The notes: generated by a model not told the origin, from the sequence alone. A DNA stretch of 64,000 nucleotides from Limnohabitans sp. (GCA_009693505.1 SHXD01000011.1:1-64000); one strand, 5' to 3'; shown: positions 40,302 through 49,230, counted from the first letter of the stretch. Numbers and translations: made by a program.

Positions 40302-41983
40302 ACAAGGTTGACACACTCATTCAAAATGCACTGGTGTTTGACGGCTCAGGCGCCCAGCCACTCGTACAAGATTTGGCGGTTCATCAGGGAAAAATTGTAG
40401 GCATCGGCCAAAACTTAGCCTTCACTGCCGACCATTGTGTCAACGCAGCTGGCCTTGCTCTCATGCCCGGCATCATTGACTCGCACACACACTATGATGC
40501 TCAAATTACTTGGGACACTCGCGTTCGCCCCTCGCCCACTTTAGGCGTGACCACGGCGGTCATTGGCAACTGCGGCTTTACCATTGCACCTTGCAGACCC
40601 AAAGATCGCGAACTCACCATGCGCAACTTAACCCAGGTTGAGGGCATGTCTTTGCAAGTCTTGCAACACGGCATTGATTGGGACTTTGAAACATTTCCAG
40701 AATATTTGGCCATGCTTAGGAAAAAGCAATGCGCCATCAATGTGGCGGCCTACATCGGACACTCTTCTGTGCGTACATGGGTCATGGGAGAAGACGCCAA
40801 CAAACGCGAAGCCACTGCCTCTGAAATTTCCGAGATGGCCACATTGGTTCGCGAAGCCATGGCGGCAGGTGCCATCGGTTTTGCAACAAGCACCAGCCCG
40901 GCCCACAACGGTGAAGGCGGCTTTCCCATGCCATCGCGTTTGGCATCCGATGAAGAAATGATGCAACTGACTTTGGCCATGAGCAGCCAAGGTGGGGGCG
41001 TTTACATGGTGACCAAAGGTGGGCAAATGCCTGTGTCATTTTTAGAGTCGCTTGCTGCGGCCAGCCATCGGCCCGTCATGGTGGCAGCCTTGCTGCACAA
41101 CTCAACCAACCCGAGTGGTGTGTTCAATGATTTAAAAGCTATTACAGAAGCCAACCAACGCGGCCACAAGCTCACGGGCCAAGTTTCATGCTGCCCCTTA
41201 AGCATGGATTTCACGTTTGCTTCGGCCTACCCCGTTGAAGGCCTGAGCAGTTGGAAACCCGCTTTGGGTTTGCAGCACGCCGAGCTCAAAACTTGCTTGG
41301 CAAGCTCTGAATTTAGAGCCAAAGTCAAAGAAGAACTTTCACAAGCCGCCACCTTCCGCTTGTTCAACAACGAATGGGAAAAGGTTCACGTGGTTGAAAC
41401 TTTCAAGTCCGAGAACCTAGTTTATGAGCAGCAAAGCATTGCTGCCTCAGCATCGCAAGCAGGCTTAGACCCTCTCGACTTTGCATTGAATCTGGCGCTT
41501 GAAGAAGACTTGCGCACCGTGTTCACAGCCATGTTGCTGAACAGCGATACAGAAGCTGTGGTCAAGATGTTGAACCATCCGCACAGTTTGGTTTCACTGA
41601 GTGATGCAGGCGCTCACCTGACTTTTTTCAATGACGCTGGTTTCGGCTTGCATCTTTTGGGCTATTGGTCGCGTGAAATGGGCGCCATGAGCTTGAGCCA
41701 AGCTGTGCATCAACTCACTGCCCAACCTGCAGAAATTTTAGGTTTGAAAAACAGAGGTTTATTGCGCGAAGGCTATGCTGCAGACCTGCTGCTGTTTGAC
41801 CCCAAAACTGTGGGCCGCGGCCCTAAGAAGCGTGTGTTCGATTTGCCGCTGGGAGCACCAAGACTGCACACAGATGCCATGGGTGTTCACGGCGTGTGGG
41901 TGAATGGCCAACTCATTGCTGATCAAAATGGCATGCTAGAAAACACCAAGCTGGCTGGGGAACTGATTACTGATTTTTGCTAA
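40298..41983 (+). CDS. D-aminoacylase-like amidohydrolase
   Basis: The 561-residue protein belongs to the amidohydrolase superfamily, N-acyl-D-amino-acid deacylase group. It has the composite beta-sandwich start DTLIQNALVFDGSG, metal ligands DSHTHYDAQ (about 61-69), the group-typical VIGNCGFTIAP with the metal-bridging Cys, and SDAGAHLTFFND near the C-terminus. No signal peptide is seen. It is coupled to the SOUL gene by a 4-nt overlap. The substrate is not deducible; an N-acyl-D-amino acid, or another amide as in several annotated relatives, is possible. Confidence 0.85.
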   Translation: MNKVDTLIQNALVFDGSGAQPLVQDLAVHQGKIVGIGQNLAFTADHCVNAAGLALMPGIIDSHTHYDAQITWDTRVRPSPTLGVTTAVIGNCGFTIAPCRPKDRELTMRNLTQVEGMSLQVLQHGIDWDFETFPEYLAMLRKKQCAINVAAYIGHSSVRTWVMGEDANKREATASEISEMATLVREAMAAGAIGFATSTSPAHNGEGGFPMPSRLASDEEMMQLTLAMSSQGGGVYMVTKGGQMPVSFLESLAAASHRPVMVAALLHNSTNPSGVFNDLKAITEANQRGHKLTGQVSCCPLSMDFTFASAYPVEGLSSWKPALGLQHAELKTCLASSEFRAKVKEELSQAATFRLFNNEWEKVHVVETFKSENLVYEQQSIAASASQAGLDPLDFALNLALEEDLRTVFTAMLLNSDTEAVVKMLNHPHSLVSLSDAGAHLTFFNDAGFGLHLLGYWSREMGAMSLSQAVHQLTAQPAEILGLKNRGLLREGYAADLLLFDPKTVGRGPKKRVFDLPLGAPRLHTDAMGVHGVWVNGQLIADQNGMLENTKLAGELITDFC

Positions 41984-41991
41984 TGGGGAAG

Positions 41992-42148
41992 AAATTTAAT
42001 TGGGGTCAGAGCAACATTAATTTGGTCAATAAGAGGGGGCAGAGACTAAGGGGGGCTTCCTCATATGGAGTACCAGAAATCGTCAGCCCCCCTTAGCCTC
42101 TGCCCCCTCTTATTGGAAATTAATGTTGCTCTGACCTCAATTAAATTT
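41992..42148. repeat. 157-bp palindrome, copy B of the same family
   Basis: Left arm 41992-42057 and right arm about 42084-42148 are reverse complements with three differences including a 2-nt insertion. The inner 35 nt including the loop are identical to copy A. It lies 9 nt after the amidohydrolase stop and overlaps the stop codon of the convergent EamA gene, so it may terminate both. Confidence 0.92.
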
Positions 42149-43031
42149 TTGTTGGCGTGTTGAACTCTCGCCACAGGAGGTACAAACCGCTGCAAACCAC
42201 AATGACGGCTCCTAGCACCACGGCTGCATCGGGTATTTGACCGAATACTAGCCAGCCCCCAATGGCCATGTAAATGATTTGTTGGTACAAAAATGGGCCC
42301 AACACAGCGGCTGTGGCGAAGCGATGCGCAAGGGCCGAAGCGGTGTGGCCTAAGCCCCCTGTTAAGCCGGTGAGCAAAATCAGACTCCACATGAACCAAC
42401 CTTCTGGCGCTTGCCAAAACCAAATGGCAAACGGCGCCAATAACAGGGATGGCACAGCCGCTGAGGCCAGTTGCGTTGAAATAGGGTTATCACTGCTTGC
42501 CAAACGGCGCGTCATTAAATTGAAGACCGCATACAACAAAGCATTGCAGATGCTGAGAAAAATAGCAGGATGAAAACCGTTGCTGCCGGGCCGAATGATG
42601 ACCAACACACCCACAAAACCTATGCAGATGGCAGCCCACCGCTTAGAGTCAAGTCTTTCGTGAAGCAGCCAAGCTGAAATGAGCGCAATCAATATCGGAA
42701 CAGAAAACTGAACAGCACCCGTTTCGGCCAGCTGCAAATATTGCAGTGCAAAAAAGTTAAGCCCCGTCATTAGGGCTAACATCACACCACGCAACAATTG
42801 CAAGCGAGGGTTGTTGATCTTGAACAAGCTCACACCCATCGAGGGCATGAAAATAGCGGTGGTTAAGAAAGTGTGAAATACAAACCGCAACCAGACCACT
42901 TGCAAAACAGGCAAGCTTTGCACCAGCCACTTGGCACTGATGTCTAACACGGCAAACATCAGGGTGGTGACCGTGACCAAGGCAATGCCGATTTGACGAT
43001 GGCGAGCCGTATCGGAGAAAAGTTGGGACAT
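42141..43031 (-). CDS. EamA/DMT family transporter
   Basis: The 296-residue protein has about ten hydrophobic segments arranged as two EamA repeats, for example IGIALVTVTTLMFAVLDIS at the start of the first and PAIFLSICNALLYAVFNLM at the start of the second. The drug/metabolite transporter superfamily exports amino acids, nucleosides or other metabolites; the substrate here is unknown. Its stop codon lies inside palindrome copy B. Confidence 0.88.
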   Translation of the reverse strand: MSQLFSDTARHRQIGIALVTVTTLMFAVLDISAKWLVQSLPVLQVVWLRFVFHTFLTTAIFMPSMGVSLFKINNPRLQLLRGVMLALMTGLNFFALQYLQLAETGAVQFSVPILIALISAWLLHERLDSKRWAAICIGFVGVLVIIRPGSNGFHPAIFLSICNALLYAVFNLMTRRLASSDNPISTQLASAAVPSLLLAPFAIWFWQAPEGWFMWSLILLTGLTGGLGHTASALAHRFATAAVLGPFLYQQIIYMAIGGWLVFGQIPDAAVVLGAVIVVCSGLYLLWREFNTPTKI

Positions 43032-43107
43032 TGCAAATTGGATCGCAAGAAAGACAATATCTAATGTAAAGCATATGCCATTTCAATTAGAGGGCATTCA
43101 ATCGGAG

Positions 43108-43120
43108 TCACAATTGTTTT
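43108..43120 (+). repeat. 13-nt repeat, left of the LON-domain gene
   Basis: TCACAATTGTTTT occurs here and again at 43800-43812, bracketing the LON-domain gene. The right copy is preceded by GGGGTCAGA, the same tail as in the long palindromes; the left copy is preceded only by a degenerate GGAG. Confidence 0.6.
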
Positions 43121-43178
43121 GACCGCTCAAAAATGCTGTAATTACCACCACCAGCACCCCACTCATCCGCTTTAGACC

Positions 43179-43784
43179 GTGCACCACACCATCCCCCTCT
43201 TCCCCCTCTCACAAGGCTTATTTCCCGATGGCATGCTGTCACTTCAAATTTTTGAAGTGCGCTACCTCGACCTGATCAAGCGATGCCAACAACAGCAACT
43301 GCCTTTTGGCGTGGCCTGGATCAAAGAAGGCAGTGAAGTTCAAGTGCCCGGCCAAGTGCCTTCTCTTCATTCAGTGGGGTGCATGGCGCACATCAGAGAA
43401 TTTGAGCAATTGCAGCCCACTTTTTACCGCGTTGTGTGCCAAGGCGGTTTGCGCTTTGAATTGCATGACGTACAACCCGGCCCTTATGGCGTGTGGCAAG
43501 GAAGCGTGTCTTATTTGCCGCAAGATCCAGAAGTTGAATTGCCCGCCAGCCTTCAAGCTCATGCAGACCGACTTGGCAAAGTGATTGCGTCTGCACAGAA
43601 ACAAGGCGTGATCGATAAGCTGCCTATTTTTGCGCCATACCTCCTGGATCAATGCGGTTGGTTGGCCAATCGATATGCCGAGGCCTTGCCCATCACTGCT
43701 GAACCTAAGCTGAAACTACTTAGCGAGCAAGACCCCTTGAAGCGAATGCAAGAAGTATCTCTCTTGTTGCAAGAATTGGAATAA
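43179..43784 (+). CDS. LON peptidase substrate-binding domain protein
   Basis: The 201-residue protein is a stand-alone Lon N-terminal domain: IPLFPLSQGLFPDGMLSLQIFEVRYLDLI is the family start, and LPFGVAWIKEGSE follows. It lacks the AAA and protease domains of Lon. Such proteins are common in Burkholderiales and their role is unknown; substrate binding or delivery is an inference from the domain. The start is GTG. It is bracketed by short repeats. Confidence 0.85.
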   Translation: MHHTIPLFPLSQGLFPDGMLSLQIFEVRYLDLIKRCQQQQLPFGVAWIKEGSEVQVPGQVPSLHSVGCMAHIREFEQLQPTFYRVVCQGGLRFELHDVQPGPYGVWQGSVSYLPQDPEVELPASLQAHADRLGKVIASAQKQGVIDKLPIFAPYLLDQCGWLANRYAEALPITAEPKLKLLSEQDPLKRMQEVSLLLQELE

Positions 43785-43785
43785 A

Positions 43786-43813
43786 CAATTGGGGTCAGAT
43801 CACAATTGTTTTT
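43786..43813 (+). repeat. Short GGGGTCAGA-type inverted repeat
   Basis: Just after the LON-domain gene stop, AACAATT and AATTGTT flank GGGGTCAGATCAC to form a short inverted repeat. GGGGTCAGA followed about ten nt later by AATT is shared with both long palindromes, suggesting a related small element. Confidence 0.6.
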
Positions 43814-43854
43814 AATCGACTCTATTGCAACTAGTTTGCAATACTTTGACGGCG

Positions 43855-43882
43855 AAAAAAAAGCACCTTCAACGAGGTGCTT
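43855..43882 (-). terminator. Terminator after tRNA-Val
   Basis: On the minus strand AAGCACCT and AGGTGCTT form an 8-bp stem with a 6-nt loop followed by eight T, directly downstream of tRNA-Val. Confidence 0.92.
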
Positions 43883-43899
43883 GATTTAATTGAAGATGT

Positions 43900-43976
43900 T
43901 GGTAGGCGCGATTGGACTCGAACCAACGACCCCCACCATGTCAAGGTGGTGCTCTAACCAGCTGAGCTACGCGCCT
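43900..43976 (-). tRNA. tRNA-Val (anticodon GAC)
   Basis: The 77-nt gene has acceptor arms AGGCGCG/CGCGCCT, D-arm GCTCAGCTGGTTAGAGC, anticodon stem CACCT-loop TTGACAT (anticodon GAC), T-arm GGTTCGAGTCC and encoded CCA. Confidence 0.97.
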
Positions 43977-44035
43977 ACAAATTCAGCGTGCATTGTAGCA
44001 TCAAAAAATGACCTCTTTGTGCGTACCCAAGCCCC

Positions 44036-46198
44036 CTAATTTCGCTTCACCCTACCCACGCCGGCCACCGATTTCACGGTCTGCATCACCTTCTTTAAGA
44101 CTGAAGCATCAGACACTTCCACCGTAAAGGTCATCCAAGCCGTACCCTTGGCCGACTGGGTCTGAACTCCCACCACATTCATTTTTTCTTTGGCAAACAC
44201 TTCAGAAATATCTCTGAGTAAGCCCTGCCTGTCGGAGGCTTCTATGGAGACTTCCACCGGATACAACAATGTTTGACCAGGTTTTTGAATGCCCCAACGC
44301 ACTTCAATGACTCGCTCGCCATTTCTGGTGACCAGAGACTGAAAGTTTCGGCAGTCGTCTCTGTGAATGCTCACACCTTTGCCCCGGGTTACATAACCGC
44401 TGATAGGGTCTGGCGGTGCTGGTCGGCAGCACTTGGACAATTGAGTGAGTAAAGAATCGACGCCCACCACCAAAACTCCTGACTGCGATTTGGGTGGTAC
44501 CACGCGAGATTTTTTGAGCAGCACAAAATCATCGGGCTGCATAACAGGTTCAGGCGGGCGCAAAAACACTTCAATGTTACGAAGCGAATATTCGTCTTTG
44601 CCCACAATTTCAAAAAGTGCGTCTGAAGATTTAAAGCCTAAATCAGAGGCCAAGTCTTCTAACTTAACGGCGGTTTTGCCTTCGCGCTGCAAAAGTTTTT
44701 CTACAGCCTCTCGGCCTTTGGCAATGCTCTCATGGGTAATTTGCGCATTGAACCAAGCCTTGACTTTGGAGCGTGCACGATGGCTGACCAAGAAGCCCAA
44801 TTCAGCGTTCATCCAATCGCGTGAGGGGGCTCCTTCTTTCACGCTTGTAATTTCTATGGTCTGTCCATTTTGCAAAGGAGTGTTCAAAGGAACCATCACA
44901 CCATCGGCTTTGGCACCGCGGCATCTGTGTCCCAAATTGGTGTGAACCGTGTAGGCAAAATCGATGGGGGTAGCTCCTTTCGGCAATTCCACAATAGCTG
45001 CATTGGGGGTGAGCACGTAAATGCAATCTTCAAACAAGGCGTCAGCGCCCGCCTGATTTAAAACGCCAGAAGCCTCTGTCGACATCTCTCTTTCCCAAGC
45101 CAGCAACTGGCGCAGCACGGCAATCTTGGCGTCGTAGTCGCTGTTGGCACTCACGCCCACATAGCCTTTGGCGCCCGCTTCTTTGTATGCCCAGTGAGCG
45201 GCAACACCATGCTCTGCATGGTCGTGCATAGCTTGCGTGCGAATTTGAATTTCGATGGGCCTAGACTGACCGTCTCGAACCACAGTGTGCAAGGACTGAT
45301 AGCCATTGGACTTGGGTTTGGCGATGTAGTCGTCAAACTCAGAGGTAATGGGCACATAGCGCGAGTGAACCCAACTGAGCGCCTCATAACAATCGGCCAC
45401 GTTGGACACAATGACGCGCATGGCACGAATGTCAAATACTTGAGAAAAATCTAGCGACTTGCCGCGCATTTTTTTCACAATACTGTAGATGTGTTTAGGC
45501 CGACCCTGCACAGAAGCATGCACTTTTTGTGCGGCCAGTTCAGTTTGCAGTTGCTGCCGCAAATCATGCATGTTGTGTTCGCGCTCGGCACGCTTTTCAT
45601 GCAGCAGTTTGGCAATTTGTTTGTAGGTATCGGGCTCTAAATAACGGAAAGATAAATCTTCCAATTCCCATTTAATTTCCCAAATACCCAAGCGATTGGC
45701 CAAGGGCGCAAAAACCTGCAAGGACTCTTTGGCCAGCACAGCAGGCACTTCTTTTTTAACACTTGCAAAATAACGAAGTGTTTGCAAACGCGAGGCTAAA
45801 CGCAACATGATGACGCGCAAATCTTTGCTGAATGCCAAAAGCATTTTGCGCACGTTCTCTGTCTGCGCACGTGGATCGTCTTGAAGTTGTGCAGACGATA
45901 CGGCCGTGCGAGAGATACGTTGCACTTCCACCAACTTGTTAGTCTCAACCGCCAGCGATGCAAACTCATCGCCAAATGTTTTGGCAATCACTTCTCGGGG
46001 CCTGCTTAAGTGAGGGCATGCATACGCCAAATAACTGGCCGCCTTCACATCATTGCCGCTGCTCATGGTGTCCAAAATAGAGGCCACGGCATCGGCATGC
46101 TCGAGCATGTTCTCGCCGGTGTCTAGATATTCACTTGACAAGAAGGGCTCGGCAAACGCTCTTGCGCGAACCAACACATCTTCAAGCTCAGCGCTCAT
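44036..46198 (-). CDS. relA: (p)ppGpp synthetase RelA
   Basis: The 720-residue protein has RelA/SpoT architecture: N-terminal pseudo-hydrolase region, synthetase domain (about 215-340, RPKHIYSIVKKM and KSNGYQSLHTVV), TGS domain (about 395-455, ELPKGATPIDFAYTVH) and C-terminal ACT domain (about 645-718). In the N-terminal region the HD motif of active hydrolases is replaced by AYACPHL, so it should synthesise but not hydrolyse (p)ppGpp, which makes it RelA rather than SpoT; a SpoT must exist elsewhere. Its ATG overlaps the stop of an upstream alpha/beta hydrolase by 4 nt. Confidence 0.92.
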   Translation of the reverse strand: MSAELEDVLVRARAFAEPFLSSEYLDTGENMLEHADAVASILDTMSSGNDVKAASYLAYACPHLSRPREVIAKTFGDEFASLAVETNKLVEVQRISRTAVSSAQLQDDPRAQTENVRKMLLAFSKDLRVIMLRLASRLQTLRYFASVKKEVPAVLAKESLQVFAPLANRLGIWEIKWELEDLSFRYLEPDTYKQIAKLLHEKRAEREHNMHDLRQQLQTELAAQKVHASVQGRPKHIYSIVKKMRGKSLDFSQVFDIRAMRVIVSNVADCYEALSWVHSRYVPITSEFDDYIAKPKSNGYQSLHTVVRDGQSRPIEIQIRTQAMHDHAEHGVAAHWAYKEAGAKGYVGVSANSDYDAKIAVLRQLLAWEREMSTEASGVLNQAGADALFEDCIYVLTPNAAIVELPKGATPIDFAYTVHTNLGHRCRGAKADGVMVPLNTPLQNGQTIEITSVKEGAPSRDWMNAELGFLVSHRARSKVKAWFNAQITHESIAKGREAVEKLLQREGKTAVKLEDLASDLGFKSSDALFEIVGKDEYSLRNIEVFLRPPEPVMQPDDFVLLKKSRVVPPKSQSGVLVVGVDSLLTQLSKCCRPAPPDPISGYVTRGKGVSIHRDDCRNFQSLVTRNGERVIEVRWGIQKPGQTLLYPVEVSIEASDRQGLLRDISEVFAKEKMNVVGVQTQSAKGTAWMTFTVEVSDASVLKKVMQTVKSVAGVGRVKRN

Positions 46199-47106
46199 GC
46201 AAGCAAGCCTAAAAACTGCCGAACGATGTCAATTTGATCTTGGTGCGTCAGGGTGGGCGCATGGCCCACACCTGGCAAAGTGGCCACCTGAGCGTGGGCA
46301 CCGCGCTGGGTCATTTCCAGCGCAGAGGCAGCACTTAGCAACTCCGATTCAGCACCGCGAATGAGCAATGTTGGACACTGAATCAAATCGTAGACCTGCC
46401 ACAAAGTGGCTTCACCGGCCTTGGCTTGTTCTTCTGTGACTGCGCGAATGGGCACTCTGAGTTGTGGGTCGTAATGCAAACAATAAGTGCCGTCTTCCAA
46501 ACGCCGCACCATGTTTTGAGACAAAGCCAGCCACTCGGAAGCTGTATGCGGCCCAAAAGATTTAGAGATTTCCCAGATGGCATTGGCCGCGTCTTGCACC
46601 GTTTGAAACTTGCCCACCTCGCCCACATAAGTCTTCATGTTCAAAATGGACTTCCACGATACGGGCGGGCCAATATCGTTCAAAACCAGATGGCGAACGG
46701 GCACTGATAATTCACTTGCTGCCATCAACATGCCAATCACACCGCCCATGCTGGTGCCCACCCAATCGAGGCGTTCTATAACTCGCTCTGAGTTCAAGCT
46801 TTTCAGCAGCACAGCCATGTCAGCTGCATATTGAGGAAATTGGTAACCCAAGGGGTCTTGCAGCCAATCGCTTTTGCCACGCCCCACCACATCTGGACAA
46901 ATGACCCTGAGGCTTGGCAAACCAGCAGCTTTGGCAGATGCGGTCAGGGCTTGGGCAAGCAAATCAAAATCACGGCCTTGGCGGGTTAAACCATGCACGC
47001 AAAACATCACATGCGAAGCCGATTTTTCACCCCAAGACCAGTAGGCCATGCGGTGGGTGCCCTGAGGGTCGGGGCAAGCAACAAAATCAAGGATGGGCTC
47101 GAACAT
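46195..47106 (-). CDS. Alpha/beta-fold hydrolase, substrate unknown
   Basis: The product has the alpha/beta-hydrolase order: oxyanion HGLTRQGRDFD, nucleophile elbow GTSMGGVIGM (Ser), a late Asp near RGAESELL and catalytic His in PGVGHAPTL. No signal peptide is seen. I use the ATG at 47106 (303 residues); ATGs further upstream at 47157 are possible but the DNA there is AT-rich with a 12-bp palindrome and looks non-coding. It precedes relA with a 4-nt overlap and is divergent from the 3-hydroxybutyrate dehydrogenase. Confidence 0.85.
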   Translation of the reverse strand: MFEPILDFVACPDPQGTHRMAYWSWGEKSASHVMFCVHGLTRQGRDFDLLAQALTASAKAAGLPSLRVICPDVVGRGKSDWLQDPLGYQFPQYAADMAVLLKSLNSERVIERLDWVGTSMGGVIGMLMAASELSVPVRHLVLNDIGPPVSWKSILNMKTYVGEVGKFQTVQDAANAIWEISKSFGPHTASEWLALSQNMVRRLEDGTYCLHYDPQLRVPIRAVTEEQAKAGEATLWQVYDLIQCPTLLIRGAESELLSAASALEMTQRGAHAQVATLPGVGHAPTLTHQDQIDIVRQFLGLLA

Positions 47107-47119
47107 AAGTTGATTCAAT

Positions 47120-47131
47120 TCTAAATTTAGA
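47120..47131. promoter_or_regulatory. 12-bp perfect palindrome in a divergent intergenic region
   Basis: TCTAAATTTAGA lies between the hydrolase/relA unit and bdhA. It could be a dimeric repressor site. This rests on symmetry and position only. Confidence 0.25.
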
Positions 47132-47208
47132 GTGAGGTCGTCAGTTCTCTGTGGCATTGACGCGCCATAATTCACTTTTCCACATCGTAATTCATTCGGA
47201 GAACCGCC

Positions 47209-47979
47209 ATGCTGAAAGGCAAAACTGCACTCGTGACCGGCTCTACCAGCGGCATTGGCTTAGGTATTGCCAAGGCCTTGGCCCAGCAAGGCGCCAACAT
47301 TGTTTTGAATGGCTTTGGCGACCATGCCGGACCCGAGGCTGAAATTGCGGCATTAGGCGCTAAAGTGGCCTATCACGGTGCCGACATGAGCAAGCCTCCC
47401 GAAATTGAAGCCATGGTGAAGTTTGCCCAAGAGAAATTTGGCAGCGTCGATATTTTGGTCAACAACGCTGGCATTCAGCATGTGGCCCGCGTTGAAAATT
47501 TTCCAATTGAGCGCTGGGATGCCATCATTGCCATCAATCTGTCCAGCGCTTTCCATGCTTCACGTGCTGTGCTGCCTGCCATGCAAAAGGCCAACTGGGG
47601 CCGCATCATCAATGTGGCATCGGTTCATGGTTTGGTGGGCTCTGCCGAAAAGTCAGCCTATGTGGCGGCCAAGCACGGCATTGTGGGCCTGACCAAAGTG
47701 ACTGCATTGGAAAACGCCAAGTCGGGCATTACGTGCAACGCCATTTGCCCAGGCTGGGTGCTTACACCTTTGGTGCAAAAACAAGTGGACGCCAAAGCAG
47801 AAACTTTGGGCTTGACCAACCAAGCGGCCACTGAATTGTTGTTGGGTGAAAAAGAGCCTTCCATGCAATTCACCACGCCTGAAGAGTTGGGTGAATTGGC
47901 TGCGTTCTTCTGCTCTGCCGCAGGCAACAACATTCGCGGCGTGGCTTGGAATATGGACGGCGGCTGGGCCGCTCAGTAA
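47209..47979 (+). CDS. bdhA: 3-hydroxybutyrate dehydrogenase
   Basis: BdhA oxidises 3-hydroxybutyrate to acetoacetate with NAD, in polyhydroxybutyrate turnover. The 256-residue SDR has GSTSGIG at about 10-16, NNAGIQHV, catalytic Ser in VASVHGLVG, YVAAKHG for Tyr and Lys, and the C-terminal IRGVAWNMDGGWAAQ. The HVARVENF and NAICPGWVLTPLV segments match 3-hydroxybutyrate dehydrogenases well. GGAG lies 8 nt upstream of the ATG. PhaR at 38837 suggests that this organism handles PHA. Confidence 0.92.
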   Translation: MLKGKTALVTGSTSGIGLGIAKALAQQGANIVLNGFGDHAGPEAEIAALGAKVAYHGADMSKPPEIEAMVKFAQEKFGSVDILVNNAGIQHVARVENFPIERWDAIIAINLSSAFHASRAVLPAMQKANWGRIINVASVHGLVGSAEKSAYVAAKHGIVGLTKVTALENAKSGITCNAICPGWVLTPLVQKQVDAKAETLGLTNQAATELLLGEKEPSMQFTTPEELGELAAFFCSAAGNNIRGVAWNMDGGWAAQ

Positions 47980-47983
47980 AAAA

Positions 47984-48463
47984 TCAGGGCTTGTGAATGA
48001 GCACCACAGCCCTGGCTTCCATGCTAAGGCCCTCACCCACTGGGCCCATTTTTTCAGCCGTTTTGGCTTTCACATTCACAAAAGATTCTGGCACGCCCAA
48101 AGCTTTGGCAATTGAGGACCGAATGTCTGACCGATGCGGCGAAAGCTTGGGCGCTTGCGCAATGATGGTGCAATCGACATTGCCCAAGTGCCAGCCTAAA
48201 TGTTTGACATGCTCATAAGCTTTTTTCAAAAGCATGACTGAGTCAGCACCTAAGTAAGTGGCATCGGTGTCTGGAAAGTGCTGGCCAATGTCGCCCAAGC
48301 CAGCAGCACCGAGCAATGCATCGGTGATGGCATGCAAGAGCACATCTGCGTCGGAGTGACCTAACAATCCTTTGTCGTGGGGAATATGCACGCCGCCCAA
48401 CATCAAAGGACGGCCTTCTACCAAGGCATGTGTATCCCAACCTTCGCCTACTCGAATGTTCAT
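47984..48463 (-). CDS. ispF: 2-C-methyl-D-erythritol 2,4-cyclodiphosphate synthase
   Basis: IspF cyclises CDP-ME 2-phosphate in the MEP isoprenoid pathway. The 159-residue protein starts [20 protein letters not shown] with the zinc-binding Asp and His, and has [19 protein letters not shown] and [11 protein letters not shown]. The ATG overlaps the ispD stop by 4 nt. Confidence 0.97.
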   Translation of the reverse strand: MNIRVGEGWDTHALVEGRPLMLGGVHIPHDKGLLGHSDADVLLHAITDALLGAAGLGDIGQHFPDTDATYLGADSVMLLKKAYEHVKHLGWHLGNVDCTIIAQAPKLSPHRSDIRSSIAKALGVPESFVNVKAKTAEKMGPVGEGLSMEARAVVLIHKP

Positions 48464-49230
48464 GTTCTGCTCCTAAGCAAATCTTCAGCCAGTGCAAAAT
48501 CTGACGGATAGGTAACTTTGAAATTGTGTGGGCTACCCACCACCAACTTAGGCGCAAACCCAGCCATCTCCATGGCACTGGCTTCATCGGTAATGCCATC
48601 GAAATTTTCAGAAACTTTGGAAGACAGTGCCGCATGCAAAGCCCCAGCTCTGAACATTTGCGGTGTTTGCGCCAACCATTTATTTTGCCTTGGCAATGTT
48701 TCACTGATGCGACCATTGACCGCAACCTTCAATGTATCTGGCAAAGGCAGGGCCAACAAGCCCCCTACCTCGTCGTCCAAGCACGCATCAATTAAGCGGT
48801 TAATTTCTAAGTCAGTAATGAGACAACGCGCTGCATCGTGCACCAAAATCCAGTCTCTCGATTGAACGCCTTCAGGGTTTTTTTCACCCTCAGCCAGCAA
48901 TTGGGTTAAGCAGTTGAACACCGACTCGGCACGGGTGGCACCCCCGCATTTGATGGGGTGAATGGTTTCAACGGGCCACACATGCGAATCGGTGGGCGAC
49001 ACCACCACCACAATTTTTTCAAGCCTGCTCACAGATTGCAGGGCATTCAAGGTGTGCATCACCATGCTTTGGCCGGCAATCAACTCGTACTGTTTGGGCA
49101 TGACCGTACCAGCACGCGAACCCGAACCCGCGCAAGGCACCAACGCAAAACACCTGGCCGCAGGTGCTGTGTTTTCAGCGTCTTGAAGGCTGACTGATTC
49201 GAAAAGGTCAGAAAGGTCAGTGGGGTTCAC
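48460..49230 (-). CDS. ispD: 2-C-methyl-D-erythritol 4-phosphate cytidylyltransferase
   Basis: IspD activates MEP with CTP. The 256-residue protein has the nucleotide-binding [13 protein letters not shown] after an about 25-residue N-terminal extension, [18 protein letters not shown], the VHDAARCL motif and a C-terminal [11 protein letters not shown] segment. The start is close to the divergent mfd. The extension suggests the real start could lie further in, but no better-supported start is visible. Confidence 0.94.
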   Translation of the reverse strand: MNPTDLSDLFESVSLQDAENTAPAARCFALVPCAGSGSRAGTVMPKQYELIAGQSMVMHTLNALQSVSRLEKIVVVVSPTDSHVWPVETIHPIKCGGATRAESVFNCLTQLLAEGEKNPEGVQSRDWILVHDAARCLITDLEINRLIDACLDDEVGGLLALPLPDTLKVAVNGRISETLPRQNKWLAQTPQMFRAGALHAALSSKVSENFDGITDEASAMEMAGFAPKLVVGSPHNFKVTYPSDFALAEDLLRSRT

